Source: Algihabitans albus
Lineage (GTDB): Bacteria > Pseudomonadota > Alphaproteobacteria > Kiloniellales > DSM-21159
Direction of reading: 5' to 3'
NCBI RefSeq assembly: GCF_003572205.1
Contig: NZ_QXNY01000010.1
Span: 1 to 64,000 of the forward strand
Length of the DNA stretch: 64,000 nucleotides
Shown: piece by piece, positions 40,721-50,116 of the stretch
How positions within the stretch are numbered: position 1 is the stretch's first letter
How the letters are laid out: each line of letters begins with the position of its first letter
The notes under the pieces: generated by a model
Told to the model about the DNA's origin: nothing
What the model saw: the letters and a program-made list of their open reading frames with translations, nothing else
Databases searched by the model: none
Translations under genes and position numbers: made by a program

Positions 40721-41628
40721 GTCGCCTCGACCGGAAGGCCGTGCTTGAGCGCGACCCGCAGCATGGCCTCGGCCGTGCCGGCAGGGTCCTCCTCATGCGC
40801 CAGGTGGCCCAAGCCCTCGAAGAGAATCAACTCCGCACCCGGCACCTGTTCGAGAATCTGACGCGCCTGATAGGGTCGAATCGCGCGATCCTCGCTCCCC
40901 ACCAACAGCGCCAGCGGCACCTCCAGCTTCGGCAGCGCACGCCGCAAGGACAACAGATCCCAGCCGGCCATCATGCCCAACGCGCCGGCCACATGGACCG
41001 AGTTGCGGGCGAGACGGCCGTAGAGATCGATCCCGCGCGGCTTCAGGGTCGACCCCGTCCCGGCGATCAGACGCCGAACGCTCCGCTCATCCGCACGCGC
41101 GGAGAAGACGCGCGGGACGACCGGATTCCAGACCGCGAGTTTGACGGTCGGCGCGAACCAGGGACTGGAGGCGCCCGGATAAGGCAGCAGCGCGCCGTTG
41201 AGCGCGATCAAGGCAGCCGGCGCAATCTGGTCCTTTAGGCACATGCGCGCCAGAACGGCCGCGCCGGCCGAGTGTCCCGCGACCAGTGTGGGAGAAAGAT
41301 CGAGCTGGCGTAGAAGCGCTTGCAGCCCGCGCGCCATGGCCGGCAGCGACAATCCCCGGAGCGGCGGCAGATCGGTAAAGCCGTGGCCCGGCAGATCCGG
41401 AATCACACAGGTAAAATGCCGCGCCAGCAATGGCGCCAGATCACCGAAGGAGTGGCTGGAGGCACCGGTCCCGTGCAGCAGAAGCAGCACCGGTGCCTCA
41501 TCGCGCGGTGGCTCCGCTTCCAGCACCTGTACGTGCCAGCGCAGTCGTCCGGCCTGCACGAACCGGCTGGCCTTCCGGTTCGGCCAGTCGTGCCCGTCTC
41601 TCTCCCACCTCAAGCGTTCGCCGAACAT
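40705..41628 (-). CDS. bchO: BchO, alpha/beta hydrolase of the Mg-chelatase locus
   Basis: Alpha/beta-fold hydrolase (307 aa) always linked to bchI-bchD; exact role unknown, perhaps handling Mg-protoporphyrin intermediates. Oxyanion-hole motif LLLLHGTGASSHSFGDLAP, nucleophile elbow VAGHSAGAAVLARM, an Asp in VGSEDRAIRP and the catalytic His in FEGLGHLAHEE complete a plausible triad. Family-typical length. It is 96 nt after bchD and its end overlaps a crtI operator. Confidence 0.93.
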   Translation of the reverse strand: MFGERLRWERDGHDWPNRKASRFVQAGRLRWHVQVLEAEPPRDEAPVLLLLHGTGASSHSFGDLAPLLARHFTCVIPDLPGHGFTDLPPLRGLSLPAMARGLQALLRQLDLSPTLVAGHSAGAAVLARMCLKDQIAPAALIALNGALLPYPGASSPWFAPTVKLAVWNPVVPRVFSARADERSVRRLIAGTGSTLKPRGIDLYGRLARNSVHVAGALGMMAGWDLLSLRRALPKLEVPLALLVGSEDRAIRPYQARQILEQVPGAELILFEGLGHLAHEEDPAGTAEAMLRVALKHGLPVEATVKLT

Positions 41629-41724
41629 CAGCTTCCGGTCCGTTCCGCCAGTTCCTCTGCCCCGCGCTTTCGCAACCGATCATCCGGATCGGAGCCAAGC
41701 CCGCCGGTATGTTACAGCAGAAGC

Positions 41725-43524
41725 TCAGCCCGCGAGCGTGGCGCGAACGGCCGCATCGAGTTTGCGCGCGTCGGCCTGGGGCAGCGGCAGATAGAGCGCC
41801 TCCATGACCGCGGCAAGCGAGCGTGCCTTCTCGTTGGGCCGTGCCGAGGTGTCGATCAGCAAGGCCGTCAGCCGCTGGTTCGCCAGCCGGCGGGCGGCGG
41901 CCTCGGCATCCTCCCGGGCCTGGGGGCGGCCCGGTTGGCCGTCGCGGGCGATGTTGGCCTGGCCGTCGGTCAAGAAGACAAGCAACGGCGTAATGCCTCG
42001 CCGCAGCAGATCGATGCCGAGCCCGGCGGCCGCATCGATCCCCGCCGCCAAGGGCGTTCCGCCGCCGCCTGGCAAGGCGGCCAACGCGCGCTTGGTGCGG
42101 ACCAACGAACGGGTCGGCGGCAGCAAGAGCTCGGCCGTGCTGCCGCGAAAGGCGAGCAGTGCGACCTGATCCCGGCGCACGTAGCAGTCGGCCAGCAGCA
42201 GCTCCACGGCCCCCTTGGCTTCGGCGAGGCGATTGAAGGCGGTCGACCCGGAGGCATCCACCGCGAAGATCGTCGCCGTCTCGCTCCTCTGCTTGAAGCG
42301 CGTGACCCGGAAGTCCTCGGCTCGGATCGCGATCCGGGCGCCGGTCTGCCCCGTCGTACCGGGCCGCCGCAGCCGCTGCCAGGGGGCCGCGGCCCGCAGA
42401 GTCTCCACCAGATTCAACCGGACACCCGGCCTGGGCCGTCCGGCATGCGCGCCGATCGGCCGCCCCCGGCGCAACGAGAGCTTGGCGACACCCGCCGTAC
42501 CGGCCGTCTGCGTTCCGCGCGGACCCTGACCGGCCAGCTTGAGCTTATCGAGCAGCCCTCTGGAAATCGCCGCCGCCGCGGCCTCCAGCACCCTGTCGGA
42601 TAGATCGGGTTCGCTGCTTTCGCCGGCATCGCTGTCGTCACGAGGCTCCTCGGGCGAGGGCTCGGACTCGCTCGGCGGCGTCTCCTCCTCGGGCTCGTTC
42701 GGCTGAGCCGACATCGGCACCCGCGTCGCTCTCGGGGCCAGCACGAGCGCGGCGGCCGTTTCAACATCGGCGTCCTCGACCTCAGTCCGGCCGCTCAGGG
42801 CAGCGAGAGCGCAGGCCGCACGCAGAGCCCTGAGCGGCGCGCGCAAAGAGGCGATGCCCAAGGCGACGGCAGTTCCGCACAGCGCTTCGAGAGTCCCTTC
42901 GCCGACCTCGACCCGAGACAGGAGCGCGCGCGCAGCCGCCACCTTTTCGGCATCCAGCGGCAGCTCGACCAGGTCGCGCAGCGAGAGCCGCTCGAGATCC
43001 AGAAAGAGACCCAGGCGCTCGGTCAGCACGACGGGCGGAGCTTCGTCCGCCAATCCCTCGTCCTCCGCCACGACGCCGAAACGCGCCGGTAGCCGGGCCG
43101 CCAGGCCGTCGCGCTCGACGGCCACCTCGCCGCTGTCCAGGGTCAAGGCAATTCGCGCCGCCGCGGCGGGCGACAACCGCTCGGCCATGGCCAGGACCAG
43201 CACGCCACCGTCTGCCTCGGCCAGCAAGCCCTTCTCGGCAACCGGCTTGCCGCTGCGCAAGGTCGCCGTCAGGTCCAACCCACCGATCAGGCGGTCGTCG
43301 GAGATACCGGCCGGCACCCGCCGGACCGGCAAATCAGCCGGCAGCAAGGCCTTCAGCAGCGCCGTCCAGCGCGTGCGAACGGGGCCGACCTGGGCGCGCA
43401 GCACGACTCCCCCGAGGCCTCTCGGATCGATTGCGAAAACCGCCGCCGCCAGCCCGGCGGTCCGCCAGGCCCGCAGTCCGGGAGGCGGATCTTCGGACGG
43501 AGGAGCGACGGCCGAGTCAGGCAT
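41725..43524 (-). CDS. bchD: magnesium chelatase subunit D
   Basis: AAA+ and integrin-I domain subunit (599 aa) that links the BchI ring to BchH. The N-terminal AAA+ part lacks a good Walker A, as is usual for BchD. A Pro/acidic linker (EPEEETPPSESEPSPEEP) is near residues 270-290. The C-terminal I domain has a MIDAS motif VDASGSTAFNRLAEAKGA and FLTDGQANIARDG. Seven nt after bchI. Function: ATP-driven Mg2+ insertion into protoporphyrin IX. Confidence 0.96.
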   Translation of the reverse strand: MPDSAVAPPSEDPPPGLRAWRTAGLAAAVFAIDPRGLGGVVLRAQVGPVRTRWTALLKALLPADLPVRRVPAGISDDRLIGGLDLTATLRSGKPVAEKGLLAEADGGVLVLAMAERLSPAAAARIALTLDSGEVAVERDGLAARLPARFGVVAEDEGLADEAPPVVLTERLGLFLDLERLSLRDLVELPLDAEKVAAARALLSRVEVGEGTLEALCGTAVALGIASLRAPLRALRAACALAALSGRTEVEDADVETAAALVLAPRATRVPMSAQPNEPEEETPPSESEPSPEEPRDDSDAGESSEPDLSDRVLEAAAAAISRGLLDKLKLAGQGPRGTQTAGTAGVAKLSLRRGRPIGAHAGRPRPGVRLNLVETLRAAAPWQRLRRPGTTGQTGARIAIRAEDFRVTRFKQRSETATIFAVDASGSTAFNRLAEAKGAVELLLADCYVRRDQVALLAFRGSTAELLLPPTRSLVRTKRALAALPGGGGTPLAAGIDAAAGLGIDLLRRGITPLLVFLTDGQANIARDGQPGRPQAREDAEAAARRLANQRLTALLIDTSARPNEKARSLAAVMEALYLPLPQADARKLDAAVRATLAG

Positions 43525-43531
43525 AACGGAG

Positions 43532-44587
43532 TCAGGCAGCGAAGACCTCCCCCAAGGCCCGCTCCACCCTCACTCCGGAACCGGCCTCGTCCAGAGGATC
43601 ACGGCGCAGGCGGTGGCGAAGCGCGGAGGGCGCGATACGTCGCAAATGATCGTCCGAAACGGCCGCCTTGCCCTCCAGAGCAGCCAACGCCCGCGCTGCC
43701 CGCACCAGGGTAAGTTCGCCCCGCAAGCCGTCTGTTCCGAGCGACACGCAGAGCGTCGCCGCCCGGCGATAGGCCGCCTCCGACACCTCGACGCCCTTCA
43801 GCTTCTTGCGCGCCGAGAGGAGACGGCGGCGCAGTTTGTCGCTGTCCTTCGCCCAGACTTCGCAGAAGGCGGCGGGATCGCGCTCGAAGTTGTCGCGACG
43901 GCGAACGACCTCGATCCGCGTGTCCAGGTCCTCCGGGGTGGTGACTTCGACGGAGAGACCGAAGCGGTCGAGCAGCTGCGGGCGCAGTTCGCCTTCTTCG
44001 GGGTTCCCCGAGCCGATCAGCACGAAGCGGGCCGGATGCCGAACCGACAGGCCTTCCCGCTCGACCAGATTCTCGCCGGAGGCCGCAACATCCAGCAGGA
44101 GATCGACGATGTGGTCTTCCAGGAGATTGACCTCGTCGATATAGAGAAAGCCCCGGTTGGCCCGCGCCAGCAAACCGGGCTCGAAGGCCTTCTCGCCGTG
44201 GGTCAAGGCCCGTTCCAGGTTGAGCGCGCCGACCACGCGATCTTCAGTGACGCCGAGAGGCAGATCGACGACAGGGACCGGCACCTTGGCCACCTTCGGC
44301 TTGAGGTGCTCATGACCGTGCGCCGGGTCCGCAGGCTCGCACACGGGGCAAAGCCCCTGCGGCGTTGCCGGGTCGCAGCCATAGGGACAGCCGAGTATCA
44401 CCTGCTGCTCCGGCAGGAGGGCCGCCAGCGCCCTGATCGTCGTCGACTTGCCGGTTCCCCGGTCGCCGAACACCAGAACGCCGCCGATACCGGGGTCGAC
44501 GGCGGAAATCAGCAAGGCCTGCCGCATCTCCTCCTGCCCGACGATCGCCGGAAAGGGGAAAGCGAGCCGCTTCGCCGCAGAACTCAT
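43532..44587 (-). CDS. bchI: magnesium chelatase ATPase subunit I
   Basis: AAA+ ATPase (351 aa) of Mg chelatase. Walker A VFGDRGTGKSTTIRAL, Walker B GFLYIDEVNLLED, sensor SGNPEEGELRPQLLDRFGL, plus the conserved CPYGCDP insert. The ATG at 44587 is chosen (GGGGAG 8 nt upstream; MSSAAKRLAFPFPAIVGQ). It marks the right edge of the photosynthesis cluster; the 162-bp gap to the LysR gene holds no clear PpsR site. Confidence 0.97.
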   Translation of the reverse strand: MSSAAKRLAFPFPAIVGQEEMRQALLISAVDPGIGGVLVFGDRGTGKSTTIRALAALLPEQQVILGCPYGCDPATPQGLCPVCEPADPAHGHEHLKPKVAKVPVPVVDLPLGVTEDRVVGALNLERALTHGEKAFEPGLLARANRGFLYIDEVNLLEDHIVDLLLDVAASGENLVEREGLSVRHPARFVLIGSGNPEEGELRPQLLDRFGLSVEVTTPEDLDTRIEVVRRRDNFERDPAAFCEVWAKDSDKLRRRLLSARKKLKGVEVSEAAYRRAATLCVSLGTDGLRGELTLVRAARALAALEGKAAVSDDHLRRIAPSALRHRLRRDPLDEAGSGVRVERALGEVFAA

Positions 44588-44749
44588 GCGTCGGGCTCCC
44601 CGGTTGTCGGCCAACTGCCCATGCTGTTTTCCCTGCCCCGTCTCTCGATCATCGGCACAACCGCAAACCTATACTTTCTGCCTTTGCTTACCAACCTCAC
44701 GTTCTCGAGGCCGCGACGGCCCAGAATCGAACTGGCGACAGGAAGTGCT

Positions 44750-45604
44750 TCAGACCCGCAGTTTCCGGCGGATGTAGTCCTCCAGGCAGCGCACGGCATC
44801 GGAGGTCGCGTTGGGCGCACGGTAGAGAATGAGTTCGACGCTCGGCAGGTTGGGCAGGCCTTCGGCACGTCCGACCTCCCGGACGTCGGCCGTGACGGTG
44901 CTGCGCGCGACAACGGAGACGGCGAGACCGGACATGACGGCGGCGTAGAGGCCGCCGATGCTCGCGCTCTCGCAGACGACCTTCCACTGCCGCCCCGACC
45001 TCTCGAGCGCGTCGAGCGCCATGGTCCGATAGAGGTTTCCCGCCGGTAACATCGCCAGAGGCAGGGGACTGCGGGCGGTGGCGTCGAGGCCCAGGCCGGA
45101 GATCCAGACGAGTTGCTCGTCGCGCACCCGGCTGCCGCCCGCCATCGAGGGTTGGCGTGTGACCAGCGCGATATCGATCTCGCCGCGCCCCAGGTCGTCG
45201 AGCAGGACGTGACTGAGGCGGCAGCGCAGCTCGATCTGCACTTCGGGAAAGGCCCGGCCGAACTCTCCGAGCACCGAGGGAAGAAGGTAGGCGGCATAGA
45301 GGTCCGGCGTGCCCAGGCGGACGGTGCCGACCACCGGCGGCCGGTCCAGGCGTGCCTTCATCTCGTCCTGCATGCGCAGAATGCCCCGCGCATAGCCGAG
45401 CGCCACTTCGCCGGTCGCCGTGAGCATCAGGCGGCGGCCCTGCCGCTCGAAGAGTTTGCAGGCGAGGTGTCCCTCCAGCTTCCGCAGATGCTGACTGACC
45501 GCCGACTGGGTCAGGGAAAGCTGCCGTGCCGCCGCCGTCGCCCCCCCATGATCGACCACGGCGATCAGCGTGCGCAGCAGGACCGGATCGACATCGTAAC
45601 GCAT
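44750..45604 (-). CDS. LysR-family transcriptional regulator
   Basis: 284-aa LysR regulator. The N-terminal winged HTH reads LLRTLIAVVDHGGATAAARQL then SLTQSAVSQHLRKLEGHLAC (residues about 9-50); the effector domain starts at VGTVRLGTPDLYAAYLLP. ATG at 45604 is used; a GTG one codon earlier is equally possible. It diverges from the dioxygenase/ABC importer operon across 100 bp, the usual layout for a LysR protein controlling its neighbour. The effector is unknown but may be the imported substrate. HTH style resembles the cluster around Nac/HdfR-type regulators but I cannot name it. Confidence 0.9.
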   Translation of the reverse strand: MRYDVDPVLLRTLIAVVDHGGATAAARQLSLTQSAVSQHLRKLEGHLACKLFERQGRRLMLTATGEVALGYARGILRMQDEMKARLDRPPVVGTVRLGTPDLYAAYLLPSVLGEFGRAFPEVQIELRCRLSHVLLDDLGRGEIDIALVTRQPSMAGGSRVRDEQLVWISGLGLDATARSPLPLAMLPAGNLYRTMALDALERSGRQWKVVCESASIGGLYAAVMSGLAVSVVARSTVTADVREVGRAEGLPNLPSVELILYRAPNATSDAVRCLEDYIRRKLRV

Positions 45605-45704
45605 CACATAACAGTTCCTAATGAAATACAGTTCGAAACATCATTTCCGCTTCTGTATCCATTCGACTAGCGTTTTCTGCCTCGGCGCGCGCAATCGGAC
45701 GTGA
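45605..45704. promoter_or_regulatory. LysR / dioxygenase divergent promoter region
   Basis: This AT-richer 100-bp gap has an inverted repeat AATGA-N16-TCATT (45620-45645) and a direct repeat ACAGTTC (45611-45617 and 45628-45634). Such symmetry is typical of LysR binding regions, but no exact consensus can be assigned. Confidence 0.45.
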
Positions 45705-46694
45705 GTGAACCAGATGTCTCAACCCCAATCGGCCTCCGATCGAACAGGCGGACGCAGTGCCTGGGTCCGCAGCGATATCGCCTTGGACCGCGTGACGCTT
45801 CCCGTCGACGCCAAGGTTCGCGAGGAGATGCTGGCCGTCGTCGCGCATCTCCGGCACCGTCCGCTGCCGACGATCCTGCTCTCGCCGTCGGTTTTCGAGC
45901 TGCCGGCCAGTCGCCGCCTTGCCGCGGAGATCCAGCGCCTGCTGGACGGGGGGCCGCGCTTCTGTCTGGTCGACCGGCTGCCGGTCGAGGAGATGACCTC
46001 CGACGAAGCCAAGGCCTGCTATTGGCTGCTGTCCTCGCTGGTCTGCCGGCCGGTCGCCCAGAAGCTCGACGGCACCATGATCTACGACGTCCGGGATACG
46101 GGCCTGAAGGCGGATCCCGGCTCCGGTGTCCGGCCGGACAAGACCAACATCGACCTGACCTTCCACAACGATAACGCCTACAACGCGCGAATGCCGGAGG
46201 TGGTCGGACTGCTCTGCCTGAAGACCGCACGCAGCGGCGGCCGCAGCCGGGTGATGAGCTTCCAGACCGCGCACCGGGCGCTGCTCGAGCGCGCACCTCA
46301 GGTCGTGCCGCGCCTCTACGAACCCTTCTGGTTCGACCGGCAGCGCGAACACCGTGATGACGAGGATCCGACTTTCGCCGCGCCGATCTTCGTGGATGCG
46401 GCGGGAGAAGTTCAGGCCAGGCTGGGTCTGCATCAGGTCCGCAACGCCTATGCCATGCGCGGCGAGGAATTGGATTCGGAGGGGCGGCAGGCCATCGACG
46501 CCCTTCAGCAGGTCTTCGCGGATCCCGACCTGCAGTTCGACTTCGCCATGGAGGCGGGCCAGGTGCAGTTCGTCCACAACCTGACCGTCGGTCACAGCCG
46601 TACCCAGTTCGAAGATTTCGAAGCGCCGGAGCGCCGCCGGCATCTCGTCAGGCTCTGGCTCCGCGACAGCGGAGACAGGTCCTACCCCGGGTGA
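45705..46694 (+). CDS. TauD/TfdA-family Fe(II)/2-oxoglutarate dioxygenase
   Basis: Putative 2-oxoglutarate-dependent oxygenase (329 aa from GTG at 45705; an ATG at 45714 is an alternative). The facial triad is visible as H-x-D in LTFHNDNAYNARMPE (residues about 153-160) and the distal His in HNLTVGHSRTQFED, followed by the 2-oxoglutarate-binding Arg region RRRHLVRLWLRD. Substrate unknown; family members oxidise taurine, alkyl sulfates, aryloxyacids, carnitine-like or amino-acid derivatives. Its stop overlaps the following ABC ATPase GTG by 4 nt, so the imported compound is a good substrate candidate. Confidence 0.85.
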   Translation: MNQMSQPQSASDRTGGRSAWVRSDIALDRVTLPVDAKVREEMLAVVAHLRHRPLPTILLSPSVFELPASRRLAAEIQRLLDGGPRFCLVDRLPVEEMTSDEAKACYWLLSSLVCRPVAQKLDGTMIYDVRDTGLKADPGSGVRPDKTNIDLTFHNDNAYNARMPEVVGLLCLKTARSGGRSRVMSFQTAHRALLERAPQVVPRLYEPFWFDRQREHRDDEDPTFAAPIFVDAAGEVQARLGLHQVRNAYAMRGEELDSEGRQAIDALQQVFADPDLQFDFAMEAGQVQFVHNLTVGHSRTQFEDFEAPERRRHLVRLWLRDSGDRSYPG

Positions 46695-47503
46695 GAGCGA
46701 GTATGACGGTGGTGCCGCGCGAAGCGACCGGCCAGGCCGACTCCGGCCTGCTCACGATCCAAGGTGTGTCGAAGCACTTCGGGGGCGTGACCGCCGTCGA
46801 CAACTGCTCGCTCTCCATCGAAGCCGGAACGATTACGGCCATCATCGGACCGAACGGGGCCGGCAAGTCGACCCTGATGAACCTGATCGGCGGCCTTTAC
46901 AGGCCGGACAGCGGCCGGATCCTGTTCGATGGCGAGGACGTGACTGCCCTGCCGCCCTATCGGCGGGCCAAGCGCGGCCTGATGCGCACCTTTCAGATCT
47001 CGCGCGAACTGGCCCAGCTCACGGTCTTCGAGAACGTCCTGCTGGCCGGTCAGCCGGTCGAGATCGAGAGCCCTTTCGCCGCCTTCCTGATGCCCCGGAC
47101 GGTCCGGCGCGAGGAACGCCGGCTCGCCCGGCGCGCAGAGGAGCTGCTCGAGCGCGTCGGCCTGTTCCGGCTGGCCGACATGCCGGCGGCCGGGCTCTCG
47201 GGCGGCCAGAAGAAGCTGCTCGAACTCGTGCGAGCCCTGATGCTCGAGCCGAAACTGATCCTGCTCGACGAGCCGGCGGCGGGCGTCAGTCCGCCGATGG
47301 TCCGGGAATTGGCGCGGACGATCCGCGAGCTGCGCGACGAGGGACTGACCATCGGCCTGGTCGAACACGACATGGAGTTGGTGGCCGAGCTGGCCGATCG
47401 CGTCGACGTCCTCGCGGAAGGCCGCAACCTGACCGGCGGTTCCTTTCAGGAGGTAACGCGGGACGCGCGGGTGGTCGAAGCCTATCTGGGAGGCGTCGCG
47501 TGA
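46691..47503 (+). CDS. ABC importer ATPase, LivG-type
   Basis: ATPase (270 aa) of a branched-chain-amino-acid-type (HAAT) importer. Walker A IIGPNGAGKSTLMNLI, signature LSGGQKKLLELVRALM, Walker B LILLDEPAAGVSPPM, H-loop VEHDMELV. The GTG start overlaps the dioxygenase stop (GTGA); an ATG four codons on is an alternative. Substrate unknown; HAAT systems also carry amides, urea, aromatic acids and amino-acid derivatives. Confidence 0.9.
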   Translation: MRASMTVVPREATGQADSGLLTIQGVSKHFGGVTAVDNCSLSIEAGTITAIIGPNGAGKSTLMNLIGGLYRPDSGRILFDGEDVTALPPYRRAKRGLMRTFQISRELAQLTVFENVLLAGQPVEIESPFAAFLMPRTVRREERRLARRAEELLERVGLFRLADMPAAGLSGGQKKLLELVRALMLEPKLILLDEPAAGVSPPMVRELARTIRELRDEGLTIGLVEHDMELVAELADRVDVLAEGRNLTGGSFQEVTRDARVVEAYLGGVA

Positions 47504-48258
47504 CGCCGGCCGTCTCCGCATCCGCTTCGTCCGCGCTCATAGCGCCGCTTTCGGTCCGCGATCTGCGAGTCGGCTACGGCGCCGGCGACATTCTGAAGGG
47601 TGTGAGCTTCGAGGTGCCGCCGGGCGCGATCTTCACGATCGTCGGGCCGAACGGCTCCGGCAAATCCACGCTGATCAAGGCGGTCGCAGGTCTCGTGCCC
47701 GCGCGGGAGGGTGCGGTTCATCTGCTCGGAAGCGACATCACACGATTGCCCGCCAACCAGAGGGTGAACAACGGCCTGGCCTACGTTCCGCAGGAGCACA
47801 ACGTCTTCCGCAACATGACGGTCGGCGAGAATCTCAAGCTCGCGACCGAGTTCCTGGACGCTACCCGCGTCGCGACGAAAACGCAGCGTGACAAGGTGCT
47901 GGAGATGTTTCCGGACGTGGCCGAACGGCTGCAGTTGCAGGCCGGGAACCTCAGCGGCGGACAGCGTCAGATGCTGGCCTTCGCCTGCGCCCTGATGGCG
48001 AACCCGGAGCTGCTCTTGCTGGACGAGCCCTCCGCGGGGTTGTCGCCCAAGTTCGTGGAGCAGATCTTCGCCGCCGTGCGAACGGTGCGCGACTCAGGCG
48101 TTACCATCTTCATGATCGAGCAGAACGTGGCGGCCTCCCTGCCCTTCTCGGACACGGCCCTGGTGCTGGTCGCCGGCGAAGTGCGGCTGGTCACGGCGGC
48201 CGACCGCCTGCTCGCCGACCACGACCTGCACCAACTCTACCTGGGCCGCGCGGCATGA
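47500..48258 (+). CDS. ABC importer ATPase, LivF-type
   Basis: Second ATPase (252 aa) of the same importer. Walker A IVGPNGSGKSTLIKAVAG, signature LSGGQRQMLAFACALM, Walker B LLLLDEPSAGLSP, H-loop replaced by MIEQNVAAS (Gln in place of His, usual for LivF). GTG start overlaps the preceding stop by 4 nt and its own stop overlaps the permease by 4 nt. Confidence 0.9.
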   Translation: MTPAVSASASSALIAPLSVRDLRVGYGAGDILKGVSFEVPPGAIFTIVGPNGSGKSTLIKAVAGLVPAREGAVHLLGSDITRLPANQRVNNGLAYVPQEHNVFRNMTVGENLKLATEFLDATRVATKTQRDKVLEMFPDVAERLQLQAGNLSGGQRQMLAFACALMANPELLLLDEPSAGLSPKFVEQIFAAVRTVRDSGVTIFMIEQNVAASLPFSDTALVLVAGEVRLVTAADRLLADHDLHQLYLGRAA

Positions 48259-49118
48259 TCGCTCAGCTCGCCATCAACGGCCTGATCACCGGCATGATCA
48301 TCGCCCTGCCGGCGGTCGCGCTGACCCTGATCTTCTCGATCCTGAAGTTCCCCAACTTCGCGATCGGCGGCATGCTGACGGCCGGAGCCTACCTGGCCTG
48401 GGCTTTCAACACGCTCGCCGGTCTACCGCTGCTGGCCGCGGCCTTCGCAGCCATCCTCGCCTTCTCGGCGATCATGGTGGCGAGCGACAAACTGGTCTTC
48501 CGACCACTGCGCGACCGTGGTCCGATCACGCTCCTGGTCGCCTCGATGGGCCTCTCCTTCATCCTCGAGAACGTCTGCCGCCTGTTCTTCGGCAATCTCG
48601 CCCGCAACTTCGATATCCCGATCGAACGGCCCTACCGTATCGCCGGTCTGCGGATCAACCCGGAGCAGATCACCACCGCGATCGTCACCTTGCTGGCCAT
48701 GGCGGCGGTCTACCTGCTGCTGCGTCACAGTCCCCTCGGCCGCGCCATGCGCGCCGTCGCCGACAACCCCTCGCTGGCAGCCGCGCGCGGCATCGATCGC
48801 GACCGCACGATCATGTGGACCTGGATCCTGGCCGCGAGCCTGACCGTCATCGCCGGCGTGCTGGTCGGCATGGACCGCGCGATCGATCCGATGATGGGCT
48901 GGAGCTACATCATCACCATCTTCGCGGCGGCGATTCTCGGCGGGTTGGGCAGCCCGGTGGGGGCCGTTCTGGGGGCGCTTGCGGTCGGCCTGGTGCAGGA
49001 ACTCTCCGTGCTCGTCATCGAGTCCCAATATCGACAGGCCGTCAGCTTCGTCGCCATCGCACTGCTGCTTCTCTTCCGTCCGCAGGGACTACTGGGCCAA
49101 GTGAGGATCGCGCGGTGA
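48255..49118 (+). CDS. ABC importer permease, LivH-type
   Basis: Permease (287 aa) with about eight hydrophobic helices; family motifs LILKFPNFAIGGMLTAGAYL (written as ILKFPNFAIGGMLTAGAYL), LGRAMRAVADNPSLAAARGI with the EAA-like loop, and AAILGGLGSPVGAVLGALAV. The ATG overlaps the LivF-type stop (ATGA) and its stop overlaps the next GTG. Confidence 0.9.
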   Translation: MIAQLAINGLITGMIIALPAVALTLIFSILKFPNFAIGGMLTAGAYLAWAFNTLAGLPLLAAAFAAILAFSAIMVASDKLVFRPLRDRGPITLLVASMGLSFILENVCRLFFGNLARNFDIPIERPYRIAGLRINPEQITTAIVTLLAMAAVYLLLRHSPLGRAMRAVADNPSLAAARGIDRDRTIMWTWILAASLTVIAGVLVGMDRAIDPMMGWSYIITIFAAAILGGLGSPVGAVLGALAVGLVQELSVLVIESQYRQAVSFVAIALLLLFRPQGLLGQVRIAR

Positions 49119-50116
49119 TCGCCTACCTCGTCACCATCCTCACCCTCGTCAGCATCGCCGCCATTCTCGCGCTCGCCCTCAATCTGCAGTGGGGCCTCTG
49201 CGGCATGGTCAATTTCGGTATCGTCGGCTTTTTCGCCCTCGGCGCCTACACCGCCGCGCTGCTGGCCATGGCCGGGGTCGGCCCCGTGGCGGCGACCTTC
49301 GGCGCGATCGCGATCTGCGCCGCGGCAGGTGCCCTGGTCGCGCTGCTGTCGCTCAGACTGGCCGAGGAGTACCTCGCCATCGTCACCTTGGGATTCGGCG
49401 AAATCGTCCGCCTTGTCTCGCTGAACGAGGCCTGGCTGACCGGCGGCGCGCTGGGCCTGCCGGGCATTCCCCGCCCCTTCTTCGATCTCGTTCCCGCCGG
49501 GTCCTACGAAGTCTATTTCCTCGGACTCTGCCTTCTGGTGCTGTTCGGCGTTTTCCTCGGTCTCGAGCGCCTGACGCGCTCGCCGTTCGGGCGCCTGGTG
49601 CGCTCGGTGCGCGAGGACAGCGTCGTGGCCGCGACATTGGGCAAGAACGTGGTGCGCACCCGTGTGATCGCCTTCGCCATCGGCAGCGGTGTCACCGCGA
49701 TCGCCGGTGCCCTGCACGCCTTCTTCTTCAGCTACATCGACCCCAGCCAGTTCACCCCGATCGTCTCCGCCTATGCCTTCATGGCGGTGATCGCCGGAGG
49801 CCGCGGCAGCAATCGCGGCATCCTGCTCGGCGCCTGTACGGTCATGGTGCTGCTGGAGGGCAGCCGCTTCCTGAAGGACTTCGTCGAGGTTCTCGATTCC
49901 GATCAGCTCGCCGCAGTGCGCCTGATCCTGATCGGACTCGGCCTCATCCTCTTCCTGATCTTCTACCCGCAGGGCTTCGGCCGGGAGCCGCGCCTGAGCG
50001 CCGGCCGCCTGCTCGACAGGCCGGACGCCCCGCATCCCACCTTGCCACAACCTGGAGACCAGAATGGCCCGCGTCAGTCCCGTCCCATCGTCCGCGCTGC
50101 CGCCCCGGATCGCTGA
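49115..50116 (+). CDS. ABC importer permease, LivM-type
   Basis: Second permease (333 aa). Start GTG (VIAYLVTILTLVSIAAILAL) overlaps the LivH stop by 4 nt. Motifs: LNLQWGLCGMVNFGIVGFFA, the conserved YLAIVTLGFGEIVRL, FGRLVRSVREDSVVAATLGK and FMAVIAGGRGSNRGILLG. The last 18 codons overlap the CMD gene in another frame. Confidence 0.9.
   Translation: MIAYLVTILTLVSIAAILALALNLQWGLCGMVNFGIVGFFALGAYTAALLAMAGVGPVAATFGAIAICAAAGALVALLSLRLAEEYLAIVTLGFGEIVRLVSLNEAWLTGGALGLPGIPRPFFDLVPAGSYEVYFLGLCLLVLFGVFLGLERLTRSPFGRLVRSVREDSVVAATLGKNVVRTRVIAFAIGSGVTAIAGALHAFFFSYIDPSQFTPIVSAYAFMAVIAGGRGSNRGILLGACTVMVLLEGSRFLKDFVEVLDSDQLAAVRLILIGLGLILFLIFYPQGFGREPRLSAGRLLDRPDAPHPTLPQPGDQNGPRQSRPIVRAAAPDR

Noticed and set aside
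41320-42603. 427-codon plus-strand frame opposite bchO/bchD
   Set aside because: Same GC-driven shadow effect; no ribosome site and no recognisable domain.
44716-44740. T-arm-like sequence (CCAG-TTCGATT-CTGG on the minus strand) after the LysR gene
   Set aside because: No acceptor stem, anticodon arm or CCA fits around it; at most a tRNA remnant, not reportable as a gene or attachment site.
42854-45049. 731-codon open frame on the plus strand opposite bchD/bchI
   Set aside because: Shadow of highly GC-rich bchD and bchI codons; Arg/Ser-rich product without motifs, while both minus-strand genes are clear.
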